Below are positions 6,885 through 14,898 of a stretch of DNA of 21,833 nucleotides, piece by piece. Within the stretch, counting starts at the first letter, position 1, and each line of letters starts with the position of its first letter. Both the position numbers and the translations under genes were made by a program. Where the stretch lies: IMG/VR virus record IMGVR_UViG_3300021197_001675, positions 1 through 21,833 of that record. The stretch is one strand, 5' to 3'. Source of the DNA: a virus. Below the pieces are notes generated by a model. That model made no database searches. It was given only the letters and a program-made list of their open reading frames with translations, and was not told the origin of the DNA.

Positions 6885-8449
6885 TGGCTAAAACACTAGA
6901 CGGTGTGCTTATTAAAAAGCCACATCAAAAAGAAAACTTTACTAAAGAGGAGTTCACAGAGTTTGCAAAATGTGCAGATCCTGTTAATGGTGCTCAGTAT
7001 TTTATGAACAACTTCTTTAACATTCAGCATCCTACCAAAGGACGCATGGTGTATCAAGCATTTGAGTATCAGACAAAACTACTAGACATATATCATAACT
7101 ATCGCTTTAACATTAATATGTTACCTAGACAGACAGGTAAAAGTACAACTGCAGCAGGATACTTGTTGTGGTATGCTATGTTTGTGCCTGATAGTGTGAT
7201 TCTTATTGCAGCACACAAGTATGCTGGTGCGCAAGAGATTATGCAACGTATACGTTATGCTTATGAACTATGTCCAAATCACATCCGTGCTGGTGTTACT
7301 AGTTACAACAAAGGCAGTATAGACTTTGACAATGGTAGTCGGATTGTAGCACAAGCAACTACGGACAACACAGGACGTGGTATGAGTATTACGCTACTGT
7401 ACTGTGACGAGTTTGCATTTGTGCGTCCTAGTATTGCCCGTGAGTTTTGGACAAGTATTTCACCTACACTAGCAACAGGTGGTAAGGCTATTATTACAAG
7501 CACACCTAACAGTGATGAGGATCAGTTTGCTACTATTTGGCGTGATGGTAATAAACAGTTTGATAGCGAAGGCAATGAAACAGACATAGGAATAAACGGA
7601 TTTAAAACGTTTCAAAGTTATTGGTGGGAACATCCTGACAGAGATGAAACTTGGAAACAAGAAGAACTAGGACGCATTGGGGAGGAACGCTTTAGACGAG
7701 AACACGACTGTGAATTTATTATCTATGATGAAACACTTATTGACAGTATGATACTTACTAACATGCGTGGCGAAGATCCTGCATTTAGACACGGTAGTGT
7801 GCGTTGGTACAAAGAACCAAGACAAGGCATGGCATATCTAGTAGGTCTAGATCCTAGTTTAGGCACAGGCGGAGATCCTGCTGCTATACAAATATTTGAA
7901 GTACCTAGCATGGAACAAGTGGGAGAATGGAGTCATAATAAAACTCCTATCCCACAACAAATCCGTATACTTGTAGACATAAACAAGTACTTGGTAGACA
8001 AATGCGGTGATAACAACAGTGTGTACTATAGTGTAGAAAACAACACCATTGGCGAAGCAGCATTGCAAAGCATTGCTGAAATAGGCGAAGAAAACATCCC
8101 TGGATACTTTTTAAGTGAACCTAGAGGTCACGGCAACAGTAAAGTGTTTAGACGAGGCTTTAACACAACACACCGCAGTAAACTTGCAGTGTGTGCTAAG
8201 TTCAAAACACTAGTAGAAACAGAAAAAGTAAAGATTAAAAGCAAGATGCTTATCAGTGAACTTAAAAGTTTTATTGCCAGCGGCAACAGTTATGCAGCAA
8301 AAATAGGCGATACTGATGACCTTGTAATGAGTACAATGCTTATAATGCGCATGGCACAAACACTGAAAAGTTACAATCCTGAACTCGAAAATCATATTAG
8401 AGACGGCGATGATTACGATCAAGCACCAATGCCATTCATCATGGTTTAA
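6884..8449 (+). CDS. 17: Large terminase subunit gp17 (packaging ATPase-nuclease)
   Basis: 521 residues (T4 gp17 has 610). N-terminal ATPase: Walker A PRQTGKST at 81-88, Walker B ending in Asp175-Glu176 (LLYCDEF), coupling motif ITSTPN about 205-210. C-terminal RNase H-like nuclease: Asp323 in VGLDPSLGTGGDPAA, an acidic position in YSVENNTIG, and the final Asp pair in DTDDLVMSTMLIMRM. It translocates DNA into proheads at the portal and cuts the concatemer. The start at 6884 (MAKTLDGVLIKK) is preferred over the frame's longer reading from 6836, because it makes a TAATG coupling with the Usg-like gene and the extra 16 residues would lie wholly inside that gene. All key residues are present, so it should be active. 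Confidence 0.96.
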   Translation: MAKTLDGVLIKKPHQKENFTKEEFTEFAKCADPVNGAQYFMNNFFNIQHPTKGRMVYQAFEYQTKLLDIYHNYRFNINMLPRQTGKSTTAAGYLLWYAMFVPDSVILIAAHKYAGAQEIMQRIRYAYELCPNHIRAGVTSYNKGSIDFDNGSRIVAQATTDNTGRGMSITLLYCDEFAFVRPSIAREFWTSISPTLATGGKAIITSTPNSDEDQFATIWRDGNKQFDSEGNETDIGINGFKTFQSYWWEHPDRDETWKQEELGRIGEERFRREHDCEFIIYDETLIDSMILTNMRGEDPAFRHGSVRWYKEPRQGMAYLVGLDPSLGTGGDPAAIQIFEVPSMEQVGEWSHNKTPIPQQIRILVDINKYLVDKCGDNNSVYYSVENNTIGEAALQSIAEIGEENIPGYFLSEPRGHGNSKVFRRGFNTTHRSKLAVCAKFKTLVETEKVKIKSKMLISELKSFIASGNSYAAKIGDTDDLVMSTMLIMRMAQTLKSYNPELENHIRDGDDYDQAPMPFIMV

Positions 8450-8460
8450 TCTATATCAAG

Positions 8461-8468
8461 CATAAATA
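8461..8468 (+). promoter_or_regulatory. Late-promoter-like octamer for the 855-aa gene
   Basis: CATAAATA, one base off the T4 consensus, followed by exactly five bases (CACAC) and the ATG at 8474. No Shine-Dalgarno lies before this ATG. The expected transcript starts at or next to the ATG. Confidence 0.5.
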
Positions 8469-8473
8469 CACAC

Positions 8474-11041
8474 ATGAGAAGCATTGATAATATAGCAGAA
8501 GAACTGTTTGATAAGATTCGTAGTCGTGTCGCTAACATTAAGTTGGGGGACGAAAATGGTGCGGTAACTACCAATTCAAGCCAAGCAAGATTCTTTGAAT
8601 TTAACTTTAAACACAGAGATTTGCCAGTTGGTGCAGTCACTATTAGCCTCAACGAAGAAGGTGTATTACAAGTATACTTTCCTAACAGTATGGTTGAAGA
8701 AGCAGATAGTAGCACAGCAGATGCTTGGTATGGATTTTTAAAAGAGCTGAGCAGATTCAGTGCAAGAAACATGTTAAACTATCAATCTCATAATGTAACA
8801 AAAGAGAGACTGGACAAAAAAGACTACCAGTTTTTAACACAACGTAACCAGGACGAAGTGATGGAAAACAGACTACACGGAACAAGCCAAAAGAGTTTCC
8901 TAGAAACAGGAACAGCAAAACTTATTATTAAACATAACGGCACAGTAGATGAAACTAAGATGGGTGCAAGAAGTCGCAACATCAGTGCTATCTACATTGA
9001 GAACAGTGAAGGCGAACGCTTCAAGTTTGCTAACAACTATCTACCTGGTGCAAGAGCAATGGCAAGACATGTGTCAAATGAAGGACACACCCGTGATGAT
9101 CGCGGCATGCACATTGTTGAGATTATGAAAGAAATGACAGATCTTAAAACATTTGTGCGTAGTGTAAAGCGTGAAGAGTATGTAAATGAGGATGCGCAGG
9201 AAGTGATTGATGCTGCAACTGATAGATACTACGGCTTAAAAGATACACTAAAAGCAATTAGCAGTGCTAAAGGCTATGGCGACTACTTTGAAAACTGGGT
9301 ACCTGGCGCAGTTGAAGTAGACGAAAATGACATCGAAGATCTAAAACAAAAACTAACTCGTGAAGTATATGATGATAGACTCACAGATAGTTTACCTAGT
9401 GTGAGAAAAGCAATGGATCATAAAGCAAACATGGAAGCAAAGAAAGATGATGAAGAGGAGTTAGATACCCCAATTAAACCTTACTTTGATAGATCAATTG
9501 ATCCTCAAGAGCCTAAGAACTTGGATGCAAAAGCAGATGCTAACACTGCTAAAGGTTCTCAGTCACTAAATGACATTGCAGACAGCGATGATGATATTGA
9601 AGTCTATAACAACGAAGCAGACATTGCTGAACTCCGCAACTATATGCAGTTTATGAAGAACAGCGACATGGAAGTAGGTAAGAAGAATCGCAGCATTCTA
9701 GTTGCTATTATGAAATACCTAGCAAACAACATGACCAATGATGCTGCAGCAAACAGTGTAAGTGAAATTGAACTTAATGACAAGGCGCAGGAAGCAACAG
9801 CACTTAAACTTGCAAAGAAGTATCTACAGGGCAAAATAGAGATTCTACAGCCCAAGGCTAAGAAAGATCTATATGGTAAAGACAAAACTGAAGATACTAC
9901 ATTTGAAGCATATGCACAGCGTATGGATATGATTGCAGAAGGCACATGGGCATTACCAGAGAACGAAGCAGAAGCAATGAAACTTGCAGCAATGATGGCT
10001 CAGCCTGTTACACTAGGTGATGGTGGTGATGATGCTGCAAGCGCACTTGGCGGACTAATAGGTGATGATGAGTTGTTTGATGATCTAGGTGTAGCAGGTG
10101 ACAAAGATCCAGAAGGTGATGCCCGTCCAATTATCATAGGCTGGTTAATGGATCATGTAGATGACTATGATCAGAAGTTCCAAGAAACAATGAAGATGGC
10201 ATTGGACAAGATTCGTTCAATGGGTGTTGACAGCGATATGGTTATCCCAAGAATGTTTGGTAATAAGCGCATGCCAGCAAACACAAGTGCTACACAGGGC
10301 GAGCGTATGGGCAGCAATGCAGACGACATGAAAGAAGATCCAAACGAAGGCAACGAATTCTCAGGCGCACTAGCAAAGGCTAAAGAAGAAGGCAAAGATG
10401 AATTTGAAGTTGATGGCAAAGTGTATAAAGTTTCAGAAGCAGATTATGATCTGTCAACACTAGACGGCAAATACGGCAATGAACCTGTAAAAGGTAAAGA
10501 AGGTATTCTACAAACTAATGTAGAGGACGATGTAAATGATATTGCAGCAACAATGGAAGAAGATCCAGAGTTGGAAAATTTTGCTATGGCATTTGAAAGA
10601 TCAGTATATGCAAGTGGTGACACAAGCCCAGAAGGAATTAGAGCAGCACTTGAAGAAGTACTGCCAGATTATATTGCAGGTTCTAGAATTGAAGACCTAA
10701 TGAAAGTTATTGAAAGCACTAACGAAGGCAGAATGAGTGACATCAATATTGAAATCCAGGATATGGTTGCAGATGGTGCAAGCAATGATGAGATTAAGAA
10801 AGCAATTCCAATGGCAACAGATCGTGTAATTGCAGACATTCGCAATGAAATGGATGAGTCAATTGATGAAGTAGACGAAGCAGCAGAAATGATTGCAAAG
10901 ATGCGTTCTATGGCAGGCGTTGGTAGTGGTACAAGAAGCAACCACGGCATACATGAAGGCGAACAAGGCTATCAACTTACTCCACGCAGTATTGTAGCAA
11001 GAGAATTACGCAAACTTCAGGATATTGAACGAAGCTCATAA
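8474..11041 (+). CDS. Large acidic protein, 855 aa, probably virion-associated
   Basis: No domain that I can name. The first ~270 residues look globular, with beta-type segments (ARFFEFNFKHRDLPVGAVTI, LQVYFPNSMVEEADSSTADA, and AKLIIKHNGTVDE around 150). From about 280 on the protein is strongly acidic, rich in Asp, Glu, Ala and Met and mostly helical or disordered, ending with a short basic segment (SIVARELRKLQDIERSS). Similar long proteins follow gp17 in other marine T4-like phages and have been called structural, to my recollection; this is from memory, not a search. The gene has its own late-like octamer and is followed by a strong terminator 20 bases after the stop, so it ends the packaging transcription unit. 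Length, charge and late promoter fit a scaffold, internal head or tail protein. Confidence 0.85.
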   Translation: MRSIDNIAEELFDKIRSRVANIKLGDENGAVTTNSSQARFFEFNFKHRDLPVGAVTISLNEEGVLQVYFPNSMVEEADSSTADAWYGFLKELSRFSARNMLNYQSHNVTKERLDKKDYQFLTQRNQDEVMENRLHGTSQKSFLETGTAKLIIKHNGTVDETKMGARSRNISAIYIENSEGERFKFANNYLPGARAMARHVSNEGHTRDDRGMHIVEIMKEMTDLKTFVRSVKREEYVNEDAQEVIDAATDRYYGLKDTLKAISSAKGYGDYFENWVPGAVEVDENDIEDLKQKLTREVYDDRLTDSLPSVRKAMDHKANMEAKKDDEEELDTPIKPYFDRSIDPQEPKNLDAKADANTAKGSQSLNDIADSDDDIEVYNNEADIAELRNYMQFMKNSDMEVGKKNRSILVAIMKYLANNMTNDAAANSVSEIELNDKAQEATALKLAKKYLQGKIEILQPKAKKDLYGKDKTEDTTFEAYAQRMDMIAEGTWALPENEAEAMKLAAMMAQPVTLGDGGDDAASALGGLIGDDELFDDLGVAGDKDPEGDARPIIIGWLMDHVDDYDQKFQETMKMALDKIRSMGVDSDMVIPRMFGNKRMPANTSATQGERMGSNADDMKEDPNEGNEFSGALAKAKEEGKDEFEVDGKVYKVSEADYDLSTLDGKYGNEPVKGKEGILQTNVEDDVNDIAATMEEDPELENFAMAFERSVYASGDTSPEGIRAALEEVLPDYIAGSRIEDLMKVIESTNEGRMSDINIEIQDMVADGASNDEIKKAIPMATDRVIADIRNEMDESIDEVDEAAEMIAKMRSMAGVGSGTRSNHGIHEGEQGYQLTPRSIVARELRKLQDIERSS

Positions 11042-11060
11042 TATTAAGAATAGAAAGGAA

Positions 11061-11087
11061 AGCAGTGCTACGGCGCTGCTTTTTTTT
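11061..11087 (+). terminator. Rho-independent terminator, UACG tetraloop
   Basis: AGCAGTGC-TACG-GCGCTGCT forms an 8-bp stem (one G-T pair) closed by a C(UACG)G loop, one of the extra-stable UNCG class, followed by eight T. It ends the unit that runs through the 855-aa gene and insulates the gp32 promoter just downstream. Confidence 0.92.
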
Positions 11088-11111
11088 ATCAAAAAAATTA
11101 CAAAAAAGTTA

Positions 11112-11140
11112 TTGACTTGATAAATAAAAGCGCATATACT
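11112..11140 (+). promoter_or_regulatory. Sigma70-type promoter for the gp32-uvsX-uvsY operon
   Basis: TTGACT (11112-11117), a 17-base spacer and TATACT (11135-11140): five of six matches at each box with optimal spacing. The start would be near 11147, giving a leader of about 59 bases. A late-like octamer GATAAATA (11119-11126) sits inside the spacer, so the gene may also be read late. An imperfect palindrome (ATACTGTAT/CTATAGTAT, 11136-11153) covers the -10 box and the start site and could be an operator. This is the only strong sigma70-like promoter I found in the window, suiting early or middle expression by host polymerase. Confidence 0.75.
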
Positions 11141-11159
11141 GTATCTATAGTATGTGAAT

Positions 11160-11193
11160 AGGCACATAAATTAACAAAGTAAACAGGCACATA
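11160..11193 (+). repeat. Direct repeat AGGCACATA in the gp32 leader
   Basis: AGGCACATA occurs at 11160-11168 and 11185-11193; the second copy runs into the Shine-Dalgarno AGGAG (11193-11197). T4 gp32 represses its own translation by binding its leader, so a repeated motif abutting the ribosome site is a candidate site for such control. The leader is otherwise A-rich and unstructured. Confidence 0.45.
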
Positions 11194-11205
11194 GGAGAAA
11201 ATATT

Positions 11206-12198
11206 ATGGCAACATCTTTGGCAGAAATTAGAGCAAAACTTAAATCTCAAGAATCACGCAGTGAGCGTACAGGCGGCGGCGACAACGCAATCTTCCCACA
11301 TTGGAATATCCCAGAAGGCACAACGACAGCAGTTCGTTTCTTGCCAGATGGCGATCCTAACAACACATTTTTCTGGGCTGAAAGGCTTATGATTCGTTTA
11401 CCATTTAATGGTATTAAGAATGATATGAACAGCAAGCCAATAGTGGTACAAGTACCATGTGTTGAGATGTGGAACGAGACCTGTCCAGTACTCAGCGAAG
11501 TTCGTGGTTGGTTCAAAGACTCGTCACTAGAAGAAATGGGACGTAAGTATTGGAAGAAGCGTAGTTATATCTTCCAAGGCTTTGTAAATGAAAACCCGCT
11601 TCAAGAAGATACACCTGAGAATCCAATTCGCAGATTTGTTATCTCACCAAGCATCTTTAACTTGATTAAAGACGCACTTATGGATCCGGATATTCAAGAA
11701 ATGCCAACAGATTATACTGCTGGTCTAGACTTCCGTATCACAAAAACCACTAAGGGACAGTATGCAGATTACAGCACCAGTAAATGGGCTCGTAAAGAAA
11801 CTGCTATTACTGAAGCACAAGCGCAGGCTATTGAAACACATGGTCTTCATACACTTAGTGATTTCCTTCCTAAGAAACCTACTGAAGTAGAATTACAGTG
11901 CATCAAAGAGATGTTCGAAGCAAGTGTAGATGGACAGCCCTATGACGTTGAACGTTTTGGGCAATACTATCGTCCATATGGTATTGACGCTCCTGCGAGT
12001 TCCTCAAACTCTAGTACGTCTACAGCACCAGCGGCAACTACCCCAGCACCTGCTCCGGCAGCAACTCCAACACCTGTAGCAGCGGCTCCTGTTCCTGCAC
12101 CACAAACTGAAACTGTGGCAGCACCAGCGGCAGCACCTGAAGGTGAAAGCAAGCGGGCAGAAGACATCCTCGCGATGATCCGTAACCGCCAATCATAA
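11206..12198 (+). CDS. 32: Single-stranded DNA-binding protein gp32
   Basis: 330 residues (T4: 301). It coats single-stranded DNA at the fork and during recombination and works with UvsX/UvsY. The N-terminal LAEIRAKLKSQESR is the cooperativity region. The OB-fold core follows, with HWNIPEGTTTAVRFLPDGDP (about 30-50), ERLMIRLPFNGIK, YWKKRSYIFQGFVNENPL, and FVISPSIFNLIKDAL. The zinc site of T4 is not intact by eye: only Cys in VPCVEMW and Cys in NETCPV, without a CxxC pair. Residues about 262-312 are an Ala/Pro/Thr linker, and the end is AEDILAMIRNRQS, not the long acidic tail of T4. AGGAG upstream sets the start, and a strong promoter and a stable 3' hairpin fit high expression. Confidence 0.93.
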   Translation: MATSLAEIRAKLKSQESRSERTGGGDNAIFPHWNIPEGTTTAVRFLPDGDPNNTFFWAERLMIRLPFNGIKNDMNSKPIVVQVPCVEMWNETCPVLSEVRGWFKDSSLEEMGRKYWKKRSYIFQGFVNENPLQEDTPENPIRRFVISPSIFNLIKDALMDPDIQEMPTDYTAGLDFRITKTTKGQYADYSTSKWARKETAITEAQAQAIETHGLHTLSDFLPKKPTEVELQCIKEMFEASVDGQPYDVERFGQYYRPYGIDAPASSSNSSTSTAPAATTPAPAPAATPTPVAAAPVPAPQTETVAAPAAAPEGESKRAEDILAMIRNRQS

Positions 12199-12204
12199 GG
12201 CACA

Positions 12205-12228
12205 GAGGGCGGCAGTAATGTCGCCCTC
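12205..12228 (+). other. Stable GUAA-tetraloop hairpin after gp32
   Basis: GAGGGCGGCA (12205-12214), loop GTAA, TGTCGCCCTC (12219-12228): a 10-bp stem with one G-T pair and a GNRA loop. No T-run follows (ATTTATACC), so it is not a standard terminator. Placed between gp32 and the next gene's ATG at 12240, it probably protects the gp32 mRNA 3' end, marks a processing site, or lowers downstream expression. Confidence 0.75.
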
Positions 12229-12239
12229 ATTTATACCTA

Positions 12240-13070
12240 ATGAAATTAGTTTTTGAAAATACCGGCGATGAATTGCTGTTTGATGCTGTCAATCATGAAG
12301 TCTTAGAACTTTTTGGTGATTGTAAATTTGTGAGCAATAATCAGTACAATGCTGTTGCAGACTTGTGGCAGCAGATAAATTACTGTGCTGATATAATTAA
12401 TAAATTTCTTGAATCTTCTGAAATACGGTTAGAATTTCCTAAGTTGCATTCACTAAGTCAGAGAAACTTAAATTCTATGCATGCGGTTTGGGCAAATATA
12501 TATAATTACCATATGTTTAAAATTTTAGATCATAAATCATTTATAGACTTTTTTGAAGATGAATCAGAAGAAAAAAGTCTGAGCGAAATTACAAGTAGAA
12601 TATCAGACCCTCAGATAAAACATTCATTTGAAAATTATAATCATTTAATTCATAAGATAGAAACACAATTTGGGACTAATAAGACGTTTTCTACAAAAGA
12701 TCGAATTTGGTTTGATACACCAAATATGAAGTACAATACTAGTAATAACATTGCAAACTTGAGTATACCAAGCAGTTTTATTGGGCGTACTTTAGAAAAT
12801 AAGTTTAGATATTTTGACAATGATTTAGAATTCTCAGATGAAAACAATTGGGATCAGACTCCGCAGCAATTAAGTATAAACTTTGGAAAATCCAGGACTA
12901 TACCTTACAGTAAAGAGTATATAGACTGGTGTAAAAGATTACAAAGAGAACCACTTGGACATTATTTAAATGTTGGAAACTTTGTAAATATAGACGAAAA
13001 CTTGACTACATATAGAACAATTATGTATAATAATACACAAGCAGAAAATTCATTCTCGATAAGGAAGTAA
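12240..13070 (+). CDS. Unknown protein between gp32 and uvsX, 276 aa
   Basis: Not recognised. It has a globular look with many Asn, Phe and Tyr residues, no signal peptide or membrane segment, and no catalytic motif I can name. Segments that may help a search are MKLVFENTGDELLFDAVNHE at the start, KIETQFGTNKTF near the middle, and KEYIDWCKRLQREPLGHYLN near residues 220-240. Its codons are visibly more AT-rich than those of gp32 and uvsX. No Shine-Dalgarno precedes the ATG; the nearest G-rich sequence is locked in the hairpin at 12205-12228. It ends two bases before uvsX, so it is part of the recombination operon. A recombination or replication accessory role is inferred from that position only; late acquisition is equally possible. 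Confidence 0.8.
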   Translation: MKLVFENTGDELLFDAVNHEVLELFGDCKFVSNNQYNAVADLWQQINYCADIINKFLESSEIRLEFPKLHSLSQRNLNSMHAVWANIYNYHMFKILDHKSFIDFFEDESEEKSLSEITSRISDPQIKHSFENYNHLIHKIETQFGTNKTFSTKDRIWFDTPNMKYNTSNNIANLSIPSSFIGRTLENKFRYFDNDLEFSDENNWDQTPQQLSINFGKSRTIPYSKEYIDWCKRLQREPLGHYLNVGNFVNIDENLTTYRTIMYNNTQAENSFSIRK

Positions 13071-13072
13071 AA

Positions 13073-14176
13073 ATGGCAAAACCGTTTGACGTAAGCAAAT
13101 TTAGAAAAGACATTACAAAAAGCATTGATGGATTAAGTATTGGCTTTCACGATCCCACAGATTGGATTAGTACAGGCAGTTATGCACTTAACTATCTTGT
13201 AAGTGGAGACTTTTACAAGGGTGTGCCTATGGGCAAAGTTACAGTGTTTGCTGGTGAATCAGGTGCAGGTAAAAGTTATTTTGCAAGTGGTAATATTATC
13301 AGAGCTGCACAAGAACAAGGTATCTTTGTTGTAGTAATTGACAGTGAGAACGCACTTGATGAAAAGTGGTTACAAGCACTTGGTGTTGATACAGATGAAA
13401 GCAAACTGCTTAAACTAAGCATGTCGATGATTGATGACGTTGCTAAAACATTTAGTACATTTATGGCAGACTACAAAGCAATGGCAGAGGAAGATCGGCC
13501 TAAGGTATTATTTGTACTAGATAGTTTGGGTATGATGATGACACCTACTGATGTTGACCAGTTTAACAAAGGCGACATGAAAGGTGACATGGGACGTAAA
13601 CCTAAGGCACTTACTAGTCTTGTGCGTAACACAGTTAACATGATTGGCAGTTATAACGTTGGTATGGTGTGTACTAATCATACATACGCAAGTCAAGATA
13701 TGTTTGATCCAGATGATAAAATTAGTGGCGGACAAGGCTTTATCTATGCAAGTAGTATTGTTATTGCAATGCGAAAACTTAAACTAAAAGTAGACGCAGA
13801 TGGTAATAAGACTACTACAGTACAAGGTATTCGTGCTGCGTGTAAAGTTATGAAAACACGTTATGCAAAGCCGTTTGAAGCAGTACAAGTACAGATTCCA
13901 TATGAAACAGGCATGGATCCATACAGTGGATTGCTTGACTTGTTTGAAGCAAAAGGCATGCTAACTAAACAAGGCAATCGTTTGAAGTATACAACTACTG
14001 CAGGTGTTGAAATGCTGGAGTTCCGCAAAGGATGGACAGGTGAAAAACTGCAGGCAATTATGGATGATATTAGTAACGCAGACGGACTAAGTATTGATGA
14101 TATAGTTGATGGCGCACCAACAGAAGATGTTGTTGATCCAGAAACAGGCGAAGTATTAGAGGAAAACAATGAGTGA
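13073..14176 (+). CDS. uvsX: UvsX RecA-like recombinase
   Basis: 367 residues (T4: 391). UvsX forms filaments on single-stranded DNA and drives strand invasion in recombination-dependent replication. Walker A GESGAGKS is at 61-68, Walker B near Asp151 in VLFVLDSLGMM. Downstream come the RecA-type loops, VGMVCTNHTYASQDMFDPDD (about 200-220) and ISGGQGFIYASSIVIAMRK. The C-terminus is acidic (DPETGEVLEENNE), as usual for regulation of DNA binding. AAGGAAG (13062-13068), 4 bases before the ATG, fixes the start. The last eight bases overlap the next gene. Confidence 0.96.
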   Translation: MAKPFDVSKFRKDITKSIDGLSIGFHDPTDWISTGSYALNYLVSGDFYKGVPMGKVTVFAGESGAGKSYFASGNIIRAAQEQGIFVVVIDSENALDEKWLQALGVDTDESKLLKLSMSMIDDVAKTFSTFMADYKAMAEEDRPKVLFVLDSLGMMMTPTDVDQFNKGDMKGDMGRKPKALTSLVRNTVNMIGSYNVGMVCTNHTYASQDMFDPDDKISGGQGFIYASSIVIAMRKLKLKVDADGNKTTTVQGIRAACKVMKTRYAKPFEAVQVQIPYETGMDPYSGLLDLFEAKGMLTKQGNRLKYTTTAGVEMLEFRKGWTGEKLQAIMDDISNADGLSIDDIVDGAPTEDVVDPETGEVLEENNE

Positions 14177-14390
14177 TGTAGAAATTGTAATTGACGCTTA
14201 TAAAATACTTAAAGAGTACATACCAGCAAAAGACCGACAGTTGGCAAGTGATCATTTTGTTGAAGATATGCAAGAAGTTCTAGAAGAAGAACAGTTGTAT
14301 AAACTTGGCGGAGTAGACAAATATCTTAAAGCAAGTGTTAAAGATTTGCTTGGAGAAGAGGACTTCGAAGACGAAGATGATGAGTATTGA
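14169..14390 (+). CDS. Small acidic protein between uvsX and uvsY, 73 aa
   Basis: It starts inside uvsX (8-bp overlap, GAGGAAAAC just upstream of the ATG) and its stop overlaps the uvsY start, so it is a true member of the operon. It is predicted helical: VEIVIDAYKILKEYIPAK, then RQLASDHFVEDMQEVLEE, then a last stretch of nearly pure acidic residues (EEDFEDEDDEY). A small protein in this position is, as I recall, common to marine T4-like phages, and has no known function. The acidic tail might mimic DNA or bind UvsX/UvsY, which is a guess. Confidence 0.82.
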   Translation: MSDVEIVIDAYKILKEYIPAKDRQLASDHFVEDMQEVLEEEQLYKLGGVDKYLKASVKDLLGEEDFEDEDDEY

Positions 14391-14848
14391 GCCAATACTA
14401 CAACAGAATCGTAAATGACTTAGGTGCTATTCCTAGTTTCATCAGTTACTTTGAAAGTGAATTGGAAGAAGCAAAGCGTGAGTGTATAGTCAAGGGCATT
14501 GTAGAACGTAATATTACCGCACTGCCGGGTATAACTGAGCATCGTTTTAATCAATTACAAGAGATTGAAGCAGTGCTTAACTTCTTAAACATACAGTTAC
14601 GCAAGATCAGACGCAAGCATTTCCAAAAATATTTGGAAGGATATGCCCGTGCGTTAACAAGTCGCGATGCTGAAAAGTATGTTGATGGCGAGGATGAAGT
14701 CATTGACTTTGAAACTATTATCAACGAAGTAGCACTACTACGCAATAGGTGGCTAGGCATTATGAAAGGCTTGGACACAAAGCAGTGGCAAATGGGACAT
14801 GTTGTTAGACTTAGAACAGCAGGCATGGAAGATATAAGAATAGACTAA
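14387..14848 (+). CDS. uvsY: UvsY-like recombination mediator
   Basis: 153 residues (T4: 137). UvsY loads UvsX on gp32-coated DNA. Recognition rests on the helical middle and end typical of marine T4-like UvsY: LPGITEHRFNQLQEIEAVLN (about 45-64), LRKIRRKHFQKYLEGYARAL, SRDAEKYVDGEDEVIDFE, VALLRNRWLGIMKGL, and the closing VVRLRTAGMEDIRID. Order after uvsX supports it. The start is unusual: the frame is closed by TGA at 14381, and the first possible start is TTG at 14387, overlapping the previous TGA as TTGA. No in-frame ATG exists before residue ~125, so TTG is nearly forced. The terminator at 14854-14882 follows directly. Confidence 0.85.
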   Translation: MSQYYNRIVNDLGAIPSFISYFESELEEAKRECIVKGIVERNITALPGITEHRFNQLQEIEAVLNFLNIQLRKIRRKHFQKYLEGYARALTSRDAEKYVDGEDEVIDFETIINEVALLRNRWLGIMKGLDTKQWQMGHVVRLRTAGMEDIRID

Positions 14849-14853
14849 GTCAT

Positions 14854-14882
14854 AAAAAAAGCAGCGTTTCCGCTGCTTTTTT
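14854..14882. terminator. Bidirectional terminator between uvsY and porin
   Basis: AGCAGCG-TTTC-CGCTGCT: a perfect 7-bp stem flanked by an A-run on one side and a T-run on the other, so it works in both directions. Read on the minus strand the loop is GAAA (GNRA) followed by T's, the more stable form, ending the porin mRNA. It separates two converging transcription units. Confidence 0.93.
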
Positions 14883-14898
14883 ATTATCCAAAAACAAA

